A stretch of 64,000 nucleotides of DNA from Diphasiastrum complanatum (taxonomy: Eukaryota > Streptophyta > Lycopodiopsida > Lycopodiales > Lycopodiaceae), in NCBI GenBank assembly GCA_029204225.1, contig CM055106.1, positions 39,707,827 through 39,771,826 of the forward strand, read 5' to 3'. Shown piece by piece: positions 36,301-48,300 of this stretch. Position 1 is the first letter of the stretch. The number at the start of each line of letters is the position of its first letter. Under the pieces are notes generated by a model. It was not told where the DNA came from. It made no database searches and saw nothing but the letters and a program-made list of their open reading frames with translations. Position numbers and translations under genes: made by a program.

Positions 36301-39300
36301 TGCTCAGGAGCTTATTGCTAGGGCTACTACTCATTTACAGCATGTCTAGCAACGCTATCAGACTTTTGTTGATCGCCATCATCGTCATGTTGAGTTTCAA
36401 GTTGGTGAGTTGGTGATATGGTTTATCTCTGGCTACGTTTTGTGCGACATCATTCTGTTCAGGGCCACGCTTCTACTAAAAAGCTTGCACCATGTTATTA
36501 TGGGCCTTATCGTATTCTTGAGTGCCTCAGTCTTGTTACATATCGTTTATAGTTTTCTGCTTCTACACGTGTCTGTGATACCTTTCATGTTAGCCTGTTA
36601 CGTGCTGCCATTGAGGATGATGCTCCCCGCGATCTCACATTTCCTGCAGATCCTGAGTTGTTCCCTTTCTTACCAATTGTCATTCATCAAGTTCACCTTC
36701 AACATAATCGACGCCGCCGACAAGTTTAGTTTTTGGTACAGTGGGATGGTTGTCCTATTGAAGAGGCCGCATGGAAGCCTATTGATGTTTTTTATCATAC
36801 ACCATTATTGGCAGATCAGGCTCGAGCCCTCATGGCCTTGGTTTATTTCATCTACCACAGATATCGTTGCAGATGTTCCTTCTACCTAATAATTCGGCTA
36901 GCCATGGCTATTTTTTTTTTTGCATCTACATCACATTATTTTGTAGTACTTGCTTACACTTGTATGCTGCTTGTGGGGTATCTGTTGTGACGACTTATGT
37001 CCTCTTCATAAGTATTTCCATTAGTTCATGCTTTTTCAGTATTTAGCGTACTTGCATTGTTGCTTTTGAGATAGTTATTGTGCTTGCTAGCCGATGGAGG
37101 GCTTTGTTTTTCTGCAGGGGAGAGTTATGGACTCGGCTCATTACATTAACTACGTCCATTCTTTTATTCTTTATTATGCATAAGCATGGCAATGGGCCCT
37201 TTTTATTCATGTACTGGTCTTGGGCCCTATTTGGTCACATTTTTAGAACTTGGTCATATTGATTTGGAGTGGGGGTCCTCCTATTGGGGGGGCGCACTAT
37301 TTTCCCTCCAAATCTTTTGCCTCCCTCTATTTTTGAATTCTTACTTTAGGGTTCATTGGTAGGGTATATATAAGGCAGCATTGTAGTCTTTTATTCAATT
37401 CATGATGATTGCTCTTCTTTAGCCTCATTAAATATTCTCTCTTTCATGCTTTCTAGCCTGAGTCCTGCTTTCTAGCATAGCTAGTGAATCTTAGCTTGTA
37501 ACTCTCAATAGTATGACGTGATGAGGGGCCGATTACATCACATGCTCTAATACCCTCCACCATACGATCCATCAACTCATAAATGAATCCCATGGTGGCT
37601 CCCTCTCTATCAACGACCCTTAGCAACTTCAAGGCAGGTTTTGGCAAAGTGATCATCTTTTATGCGTTACCCAAAAATGTTGGAGCAAGCAAAATGCTCT
37701 CTACATCTTTTCCTAGCTCAGACCTGGATGATTTTGACCCATGTGGCTAAGAAGTTTATAAAAGGCCTCCTTCAAGTGTCTGACCAACCGTCACATACAA
37801 TAGTACAGCCATATTTAACCCATCTCTCTTTTATTACTAGCAACTCGTTGTCAAGGGCAACTACTTCCTCTCTCAAGTCAGCCACTCTCAAAGTCTCGTA
37901 AGACACAGGCTTTTAAGTAGGCCCGACCTCTCCTACAGCAGTAATCATCTTTGCTCCTAATAACATTAAAAGGAATGGCTTTTGCATAGAAGAATCACCT
38001 GCATGCGACTCTAAATTTGGCTCTTTGCTTGACACTCCAACTTTCTTGCACCTATTTTTGAGAGCCTGAATTCGCCACTCTCCCCCTCTTGCTTGGGCCC
38101 CCTCGCTCGATGAATGTTTGAGCATATGATGTTCCTTCTTCCACTTCTTCCACAGAATCTACTATTTGTCACTCAAGTTGTAATGATCGCTTCACATTTA
38201 GTGGTGTCTTTGTACATAGTTTCACAGCCTTTCCGCTACTTGCAAGTAAATGAGAAACAACTCTTTGCAGCCCACCTTGAAAAACATGATCACAAAACTT
38301 ACATTGAACTTTCTTCATCCCTAATTGTCCTGATGATTTTCCAGCCTCTCCTAGGATCAGTACATGTGCCCATGCCTCTGACGTTGCCTTAGGCATTGTA
38401 AACTTGGAAGTGATTGAACTTAAAACCTGAAAAATGGTGAAAAACAGCACCCTGCCACAAACTTAGATGCAAAGCAACAAAACTCTTGATTGCCCAAGTG
38501 GCCTATCATGGGGCGCCCTAGTCTCTTCAACAATGAGCAAAAATTCAAAAGGAATGGATGAGCGACAATCAGCCCACGAAACTTGCGTAAAAAGGACCAA
38601 GAAGTCGTTTCTGGAGAAGACAGCCCATAAATCTCAGAATAGCTTCATTTTTAGCTTGATTTGAAGCTTCCATTAGCTTCAGAATGGGCCAAAACCCGTA
38701 CGTGCAAATTTTTGCAGCTGTTGGAGCTCAAATGATGGCTGAAGATCAGGTAGAAGCCTCCTCCAAAATGCGCTACAGCCGCTGCCTGAAAACTCCTCTT
38801 CCATTGTCTGATGTCTAATGAAGATTTGGTGGGGGGTTGGGGGCTGACCCCATAGGGCACCAAAATTAGGCCCTTCAGCCTTACTGTCACGCAGCGCCCA
38901 AAAGAAAAAAAAGTTGCCATTTTTTTGGGGGTTGTGGCCACTTTTTTGGGAAAAAAATGGAAAAAAAACTCTGAAATCTGGCCGTTTGAAATGCATTTCA
39001 AACGGCCATGTTTGGAAACTTGTTTGGTTGCAACAGTACATATAAAGACATTAATGCCAAACCTTTGTTTGACAAAAATTGGACATCTCTCAACCTCTAA
39101 ATGGGCACATGTCATGGAATACCACAAAATAATAGTATGACCTCTCCTTCCTATGTCATACCTCCTTGATGCTGGCCCTGAGCATGAAGACATGGTCCAT
39201 GGTAAAATAGTGTGGTCTGTATTCTACTTGTCCTATGGCATGTTCACCATTGTCTCAAGAATGGTCCCATGCAACTTAGATATAACGTGCTCAATCACAA

Positions 39301-42300
39301 TAGTACAACAAATACTAGGCCTCATGTGGTCATTGGGTTTGTGGAAACGATGGATGATATTAGTGCACCAAGAAGAGAAAAACTAAAGATCACTGCAAAA
39401 TTCAGGATAGCCAATGATGTCTACGGCGTGAACAAGAAACTTTGGCTCAAGGTCGCTGATATCACAAGCACAATCATGCTTCAATAGGTCTATAGCTTCG
39501 TGTACCATTAGAGAGAGGAAAGGAAGAAATCGGAAGGTTTGGGTTATAATGATAATGGTGGTGGCTACATTACAATATAAAGGCTGGTGGCATACTGGGT
39601 CCACATATTAGAAATGAAAGTGTGCATAAGAACTGAAGAAGGTCGGGTGACCTCAAACTAGATTTAAGCATTGTAAAGAGAAAAAGTGAATAATGACGAA
39701 GTCATAGTAAGCAATCTCCCCTTGTGATCAATCAAGCTTTTTGTGCAGTTGTATGACCATAATCTTTTATTGGATTTTATTATACTTTAGGAAAACAAGC
39801 TTATTCTTCAAATGTTGAGACTTATCTTCGGTTGGGCTTTCATACAATACGAGAAAGTGGACTTTGTTGGACTAATGGATTAAAGTGCAATACCTCTTTG
39901 CTCAGTATTTTATCATGATTCATCCTTTCACGTATTAGCTATGAAATGAAATAAGCAAATTGGCAGAATAAAGTAGACAAGGATATATTTGCTGTTACCA
40001 CTTTGGATAGGGCGGCATGCCTTTACTCTCGCAGTTGCAGTCTCAAACCAAGAGATGTCCACATTCGGATCTGTTAAGTAGCCATTCTAGGGTAAGTTCA
40101 TATGATGCAGCAAACAGCAGTTGTTCAACAGCACACATATCAAAGGCATTTTCTCCAATATACATAATCATGCTTCTTGGAAAACTGATCCATCAAACAC
40201 CATATCTACTTTGAAGTCATTGAAACATGACTCCACAGAGGAAGCATGACATGTTTTTTAAGATTTTATAAGATTTTTATGTCTCAATTTTGATGCCCAA
40301 TTGAGGGATGACATTTGATATTTTATGCACTTAATGCATTAAGAACTAAGAAAAACATTATTCTCCATTATGTGAGAGATACTCAAAACAGAAAAAACAT
40401 CAGAAAGTTCAGTAAAATAACCTGCTTTGCAGAAAAAGGTGCATGCACTTGATGATACAGTAAAGGAGCCAAACTTCTAAGTATGACAGAAAGAGATACC
40501 AATTCCTACTAGACCTATACCAATTCTGAGCAGAGAACATTCCTTAAATTTCACCATGTAAACAGTCATGGGTGCTCAAGATCCCAGTCAAAAGTTGATA
40601 GCTGACAACATGGATACCCACAAAACCACTAAAAGCTGATCAGCCATCTCATTTGTAAGTGAGAGACGTAAACACAAACTAGCTCAGAAATGCGCCAGTG
40701 TATCATATCAGTGGCTTTGCAAACTTAGAAGTTAGTATGACCAGTAAACTCAGACTGCTTCACAGTCCACAAGCTCCAAATCAAATGTGCTCAAAGACCA
40801 AGTTTGGTGTGTTCTCATCCACAAGATGAAGCAATCCAATGTAGCCTATTGTGTGATTAATTGGGCCCATGTAGTAAACCTTTTGACTGGGGCCTTGAGG
40901 AGCTACCGTGTATCAAATCAGTTTATTAATTAAACCCCTAGTAGTGCCAGTCGCAGATCTAGATTAATTATGGGTCCCAATTGCTTACAGGTCTCTAGTC
41001 CCAAAAATTCATGCCTGGACATCTTTCTTTGGAGATCTCACAAATTTATCAAATATTGAGCTGAGAGCAGAAGCTCGGTTCTAATCTTGGATTGGGTTTA
41101 ATCCCTGTGAAGCTTAGTTCATTACTACTATAGCCTACAGAAGATACTAAATATTTTCATCATTTGTACAACTGAGAACGCAATTCACAAGAATCTCTGC
41201 ATGGATTTCTTTACCAAAGCATACAAATCTTTGATATGCAAAGCAGGAGAGCTCAAACATTCATTAAGTTATCGGCAGAAGATGCTAGGATTCAAAATCC
41301 ATAGTAAGTCAATCATTGCATAGACCCAGATCAAGCATGCAAAAAGTTAGAGCCATCTACTACCTTCAGTTAACTAACATATGTTCCTCAGTGGGATCAT
41401 ACACACTAGTTCCAAAAGGACAACCTGTACGAGCTTTATCAATCCTGATCTTAGTGGAGCAAGTTGCCCTTTGCAACCATTTTATAAGTAACAGGCCTCT
41501 ATCATGAAAGATTGAACCAAAATCTATTCAAGATATCATACTAAAAATTGCAGCAAAATGAGAATGGATCTTTTGCATTTAAGTTCTCTTGGTTACGGTA
41601 AGTTCAAAGGTATGACAGGTCTTCCTATTACTTGCAAAGACTTCAGCATGTGATCTCCTTTCCTTACATTGCACAAAAAAGTCATTTAAGTCAAAGGCAG
41701 GCTTTTCATTTCCTTCTCACAATCAAGTTCCTTATACGAAGTCAACGAGACTTATTCAAACACATCAAAGAACCACAACAAAGTCAAGCACAGACCATGA
41801 TTGTCCAGGAATTCTAAGTCATATGGAAATGGATGCACTCACCACAATCATGATTGTACATAGAGGGAACGACATAAACGGCCGAACCAGATATCGCCTC
41901 CCCTGACACTGATTCTGCTGCTGCAGCTAAAAGACTTTCCTGGCTTGTATTTACCATTTCAACTCGAAAAACATTCAAGTGCAATCGTCCCAAAACTCCG
42001 GCATACCAATCATCAGTTAAAACTGAGCAGATGTGAGTTGAACACTACTGAAATCCTTATCTATCACTTTAAGAGTATAAACGAATTGCAGAATCACTAC
42101 TTCTCTAATGAGTCTTTCATATAAAGTACATAGAACCTCTGCAGTCTTGAAAGGATACATCCCAGTCTCTCGTCTCCTACGCCCGCATCACTAAGAGTTT
42201 GTCTTAGAAGCTTCCTTTCCTCAATCCACTAAAGATTCATCTCAAAGTTCCAACAAACCAAATGTCATGAGAAGATTCAACAGAATAACATATGTGCCAC

Positions 42301-45300
42301 TAGCTCCACTCAAATAACAGATAAGCAATAAACCTTACATAAGAACAAAATATTTCCCTGTAACTGTGCATTTTGTAACTCCTCTACTAAAAAAATATAG
42401 GATAGTACATACTGCAGGATGAACTCTCTTATTCAATATGAGAAATAGACCAAAATATAAACTGAAAGAACTAAGGGTATGTATGCCTTAAATGATAAGG
42501 TAGCATGTTCATCTTAATGGACAAGCTAATTCTTACTGACAGGCAGTAGGGAATTGTGGAAGTGTGGTCATGCTTGGACTAGTTAACAAGACTATATCTA
42601 CGTACCAGGTCTAAATTTTACAGTACATTACTTTTTAAACATGCTAACAAATCATTGCATAATAATTCTTAAACCTAGCTGTAGATTTACATGGAATATG
42701 CCTTTCACTTGCTCAAGTGAACCCTTCAAACAGTCACAATCAAGTGGCATCCTTGTGATGTAAAACACCTTGCATTGTCATTATCAGCACCATGTCATAC
42801 ATGCACAAGTGAAGTTCGTGTGAAATGTAAACTTGGAAAAGGCAAATCTTACTGGAGCAGGTACACCATTAGGAAAGTTGGAGCAGCACAGTATATCAAG
42901 GATATCAGGTGCAACAGACTCTGAAGCAACCATGCATGCCAAACGTTTGGCCAAAAGTGGAAACTTCAAGACATTTTTCCTGACAAGGGAAACATCACAC
43001 TTAGAGCTGCAGCATGTACTTCATAGTGCCACCTATTATGAAATAAAGTGATGCAAATACTTCCATGGACACAGTTATTTCTGTATAACACATTAGAACA
43101 CTCTTTCCTAGGAAGAGACATTTCATGAGAAGTATGGTCATTTGAGCTATCAAAGTTTACAAGTTTTGAACAATCACAATATGGTAGTAGATCTTCCTAG
43201 CATTAAGTCTTCTTCAGATACATGTGAGGCTTGTGCATTAGGGAAGCAACAAAGGCACAGGTTTTCGAAAGGAAAAGCTACCAAGGCCAAGGGCATTCCT
43301 GAGCTTGTGCATTCAAATTTGTGCGGTCCCATGCAAACCAGAAAAGCAGGGATGGTGTACTATTTCATGATCTTCGTATATGGCTTCTCACAGAAGGTGT
43401 GGGTCTATTTTTTGAGACAAAAATCTGAAGCGCTCAAATACTTTAAACAGTGGAAAGCTTTGGTGGAGAATCACACAGAAAATAAGCTAAAGACTCTCAC
43501 GTCAGATGCAGGTGGTGAAAACACTTTTGATGAGTTCAAAGACCATTGCAAATTGCAAAGCATGTGGAATAAAGAGACAGGTTGTCGATCCACATACACC
43601 ACAGCAGAACGGCATGGCTGAGTGGAAAGACAGGTCTATAGTTGAGTGTGTGAGGAGCATGTTCAAGGCAAAGGGGTTGCCAAATTTCTTTTGGGCAGAA
43701 GCAATAGCAACTGCTGTGTTTCTATTGAATAGAAGCCCAACCAAACCGGTTGAAGGAATCATGCTTGAAGAAGCATATAGCAGCAACAAGCCCAAGGTGG
43801 GCAATTTTTGAGTATTTAGGTGCACGCCATACGCACATATACCTAAGGACTTGCGGAAGAAACTTGATGCAAAATCTGTGAAGTGTATCTTCCTTAGGTA
43901 TAGCGAAGGTGAAAAACCTATGTGTTGTTTGATCTTGAAAACAGGAAGAAGATCCTAAGTCGAGACGTCATCTTTGATGAAGAGCATTCACCCAAAATGC
44001 AGGAGCGAGAGAATGAAGGAACAATTGAGTTCCTACCCTTGATTGATTCCACAGTTGAGGAGGCTAGTCTAGAGTCTGGTGAGCCTCAAGAGCAAGTGCA
44101 ACAATAGGAATCCGAACATCTAGTCGAGACGTCGATTTGGCCAAGTACCAGAGGGAAAAAATTGGAGAGAAGTGGAAGACTAAAGCAGTACCATGGGGTA
44201 CATGGTCACCACCCACATTGCCTACCACTAGGAAGAAGCTACCTAGGTGCTATTGGGAAACAATCAAAGAGGGACACATGATGGAAGAACGAGAGAGTAG
44301 TGAAAAGGGTGCCAGAAGATCTCTTAGGTCTCATGAGAGACAAGAGACTAACTTTGCCCTCATGTCCACAATTTTGGATGGAGACGAGCTGTAGTTCTTT
44401 CATGAAGCCGTGAAGGAAAAGGTATGGCAGCAAGGCGTGCAGCAGGAGTATGACTCCATTGTCAAGAATGACACACAAATAGGCTACAAGTGGATTTATA
44501 CGACCAAGTTTCATGCCAATGGAACAAAGGACAAGTACTAGGCAAGGTTGGTGGTATAAGGCTACACCCAATAGGAGGGGCTAGACTATGATGAGACATT
44601 CACACCTGTCACTAAGATGAATCGATCAAGACCGTTTTGGCCTTAGCCTCATATTTTGATTGGGATGTCCATCAAATGGATGTCAAGAGTGCCTTTCTTA
44701 ATGGGCAACTACAAGAGGAGGTTTACATGGAGCAACCGAAGGGGTTTGTGATAACAGGCGAGGAGCATCTGGGTTGCAGGCTTAGAAAAGCCTTGTATGG
44801 GCTCAAATAGGCACCAAGGGTTTGGTATAGTCAAATTGACAAGTACTTTGCAAGGCAAGGGTTTGAGAAGAGTAAGTTTGATTGCGATTTATATGTCTTC
44901 AAGGAAGGAGAAGATTTGGTTGTTGTTGTGCTCTATGTGGATGACTTACTCATCACAGGAAGCAATAAAAAAACTTATTGCTTGTGTTAAGAAAAATCTT
45001 TCTAGTGAGTTTCAGATGAAAGATTTGGGTTTGCTGCACTATTGCCTAGGAGTTGAGGTTTGGAAAGGGAAGCATTGTCTTTTTATCTCTCAGGCAAAGT
45101 ATGCACAGAAATTATAGAAGAGGTTTAATATGCAAGAAAGCAAGCCAATTAGCACACCCATGGATGTAAGCAACAAGCCATCAAGAGATGATGGTCCTAC
45201 ATTTGCAGATGAGACCCTCTATCGTCAATTGTTGGGAAGCCTGATTTACCTTACTAGCACCAAGCCAGATATTGCTTGTGTGGTTGGGATTGCAAGCCAA

Positions 45301-48300
45301 TTCATGAGTAAACCTACTGAATCACATTGGAAGGCAGCCAAGAGGATCCTACGCTATGTGAGAGGAACTATGACCTATGGGATTGGATGGGTGACCTGGG
45401 TAGGTGAAAAAGACGATCGGAGATCGACTACAGGCTATTGCTTTAGCCTACCTTTAGGGGCTATATCTTGGTGCAGCAAGAAGCAGCCCACTAGTGCCTT
45501 ATCATCTACTAAAGTTGAGTATCAGGGCGACTCCGAGGTCCGCCTGTGAAGCTATTTGGTTACGACATCCACTTGAGGATATATAGATCACTCAGGTAGG
45601 AACTACAATGTTACATTGTGATAACCAAAGCTACATTCAGCTTGCGAGAAATCTAGTCTATCATGCACAGAAAAAACACATAGAGGTGGACCAGCACTTT
45701 ATACAACAGAAAGTGCACAATGGAGAGATTGAGCTAACTTATTGTGATACCAACGATCAGATTGTTGATATCTTTACTAAACCACTTAGTAAAGATAGAT
45801 TGAGAAGTTCAGAACTTTGTTAAGGTTTAGATAAAATAAAAGGGGGGTGTTGAAGAGTAATGCCTAGTTTACCCCTTTGGCTAGCACTAATGTTGTTGTA
45901 AGTTGTCCATTACTCATGCGGCATGTTATTAATGAAATACAAGGGACCCCCTATTTGTAACTTAAGTAAATCAGTGCAAGTGGCCCTCTTGAACAAGTAG
46001 CTCACTCATATGCTATAACTGGTAGCCGAATGCTTACTACTATTATAAGCAAACTCAACCAATGGAAGGTACCTCTCCCAATGAGATTGCTATCAAGAGA
46101 CATGCTCAAAGCATCTATTCTTTTTACCACTCATGTTATCCTCTCTTGGAAGTCAAATATAAACCGGAATTTGAACTATGATTCACCAATCACAATTCAC
46201 CGGATTCTTATTCTATACTTGAAAGTAAGAGAACATGAATGTTACTATTCTTAAAAGACATGAGTTGCTCCACAAAATTCCTTTCCATTTGGATGGTTTC
46301 AGATTTATGCAATCAACTCACCTTACAATGTATAAATAACTGTAATCACCTAATTCTTCCCACTCTAGATGGCACAGAGTGTCATTCCAAAGTCAAGGTC
46401 CCCTCTAGAATGCATCTAGAAATACACTCAAGTTCAGATCTAGAATAACTTAAGATTTATCGAACTTCATTACGTGAAGCCCTGGCTTTCGGTTACTCCA
46501 TTATCCAACTCCATTTGAGTTTACAGGATTATTCTATTTTCAAATGGAAAATAATTAGAACCAAACGTCTTAAGTATCCTATGCAAATCACCCACTACAT
46601 GACTCACAAAATAACTCATAATGGTTGTGACTTACAATCAATACATATAAGCTACAATCATAGTTGCAACGAATCGCGATTCTGACAGCGAATCGTGCAA
46701 AAAAAAATTCTTTTTTTTTTTTTGAAAAAGTAGCTTATGGCTGAAATTTTTTTAGGGGAGCAATGGTCAAACCAGCGTTTTGCCTCCCAAAAGTGCAGTA
46801 GATAGGGCACAAACAGATAAAAGTCAATAGCTATTTGGTTGTTATGTGCTCTGGTTCTCAGTAATTGTTAATGCTACAACCCAAACTATCAACTCTATGG
46901 ATGATGATCACTTTTGGAATCATTTCACTGGAGATGTGAGTGCAATGTGCATACAGTTGGGGGCATAAATATTGGGCCCTTCTCGGCCACATTTGGACCC
47001 CATTTTTATCTACGGGGGGTGTCAAAGGGGGGGGAGGCAGCACACTATACACATTACGGATTCCGACTGGAATCAATGTTATAGATGTTTCACTTAGATA
47101 ATCGTTCTATCACCCTACTTCTCCCCCCTTTTATTAGGAAACTCCACAAGTTTGCAATAAATGTCATATCACACGAGATACAGCCTAGGAGAAGTTTTCA
47201 AGATCTCAAAAAATGGAAAAAATCGATAGCATGTGTTGCATCAACCTAATTCAAGATAGTTAATGCCCCAACACATCAGCATATCAACTTATCCAAAGAT
47301 ATTCTTCTTTGGTGATACAATTCACTATCTCTTAGAAAACCAACCTGAATAGATCATAAAAAGGATTCACACCAACTAAAAATTCCCAATCAGTCACCCA
47401 TGATCAACATTGGTAGTCCAAGGAAATTATATTATTTAACCTTCCATGTGACATCGTCCAAGGCGTTCAGGTAGTTACCATTACCGTCCAAGGAATCACA
47501 TGAAATCGGGTTAATAATTTATATCAAGAATTTCACAAATATACTCTCAGAAAAAAGAAATAGCTCTCAGGGTTTCCGATTTTGTGATTTGAGATATCCG
47601 TAAGGGGTTATGACCAATCATAGTTGCATTGCATTTCTGAAACGCGTTTCAGAATCGCGTTCAGAAACGCGTTTCGGAAATTTTCGAAAAAATTCCAGAA
47701 ACGATTTTTTTAAAAAAAAAAAATTGGGTTTTTTTTTTTGGGCAATATGGGTATCAGATGAAAGCTCTAATTAAGAGCATAATTACTGTGTAATTTGTCG
47801 ACTGTTTTGGGTGCAGGATGGTCTAGTTCAGGTGCATTAATCCATGTTGGGTTATGTCAAGGATAAAAATTCAAAACTAACCTCTAGCATGTCTGTTACG
47901 ATCACAGATGGTCCCAGTAAGTGTGTTTTCGCTCAGGGAGTGGAAGGCCAAGTCATGAAAAGGCCTTACCGTCGGAGTCTACCGGCAGCCCTTGGACCTA
48001 CCGTTGGGGGGTGTTGCCCCCCAAACCCCCCACCGGGGGGCTACCCCCCCCCCCAAACCCCCTGAGCATTTATTGAAAACCAGAGCAAATAACAACCAAA
48101 TAGCTATTGAAAATAAGATTTGTTTGTGCCCCATCTACTGCACTTTTGAGAGGCAAAAGGCTCGTTTGACCATTGATCCCCTAAAAAAATTTCAGCCATA
48201 AGCAAAAAAATTAAAAAAAAAAAAATTGTGATTCTGGGAGGAGAAACGCGTTTCTCAGAAACGCGGTTTCCGAAACATCTCCTCCCAGAAATGCGATTCT

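Larger units (their letters stand above)
27816..37508 (+). mobile_element. Ty3/gypsy chromovirus H, interrupted by element G
   Basis: The target duplication CTCAA is at 27816-27820 and 37504-37508. The 5' LTR is 27821-28053 plus 34278-34354 (split by G); the 3' LTR is 37133-37503. A primer-site-like sequence follows the 5' LTR. Parts: gag-like and RT/RNase H (about 34640-35900, with [13 protein letters not shown]), integrase end (about 35980-36350), chromodomain (about 36715-36800, with [17 protein letters not shown]) and a purine tract (37122-37132). It is broken, with several breaks. The two LTRs have diverged visibly, so it is clearly older than G. LTR ends are AGTTA...TAACT. It lies antisense in the ATXR4-like intron. 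Confidence 0.9.

Noticed and set aside
38651-39193. 180-codon minus-strand frame
   Set aside because: It crosses the perfect palindrome and A/T runs, has no homology I recognise, and a second frame is open across the same span.
40071-40185. Minus-strand frame [20 protein letters not shown] as the SET C-terminus
   Set aside because: It superficially resembles the YID...RQ stretch. The true counterpart is at 24369-24251, and this text is upstream intron of exon 40070.
41375-41515. Minus-strand open frame [19 protein letters not shown] as an exon
   Set aside because: Long and open with a GT after it, but it matches nothing in the SET family, and exon 40070-39999 follows directly in phase without it.
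42030-42145. Minus-strand open frame [15 protein letters not shown] as an ATXR4-like exon
   Set aside because: It looked protein-like, but it breaks the phase with the next exon. The segment 42228-42159 fits family, splice sites and phase, so this stretch is intron.
46866-47120. Complete right end for MITE copy 2
   Set aside because: A GCTACAAC near 46869 resembles the left flank GCTACAAT, but no TGCAAC terminus precedes it. The copy is treated as truncated.
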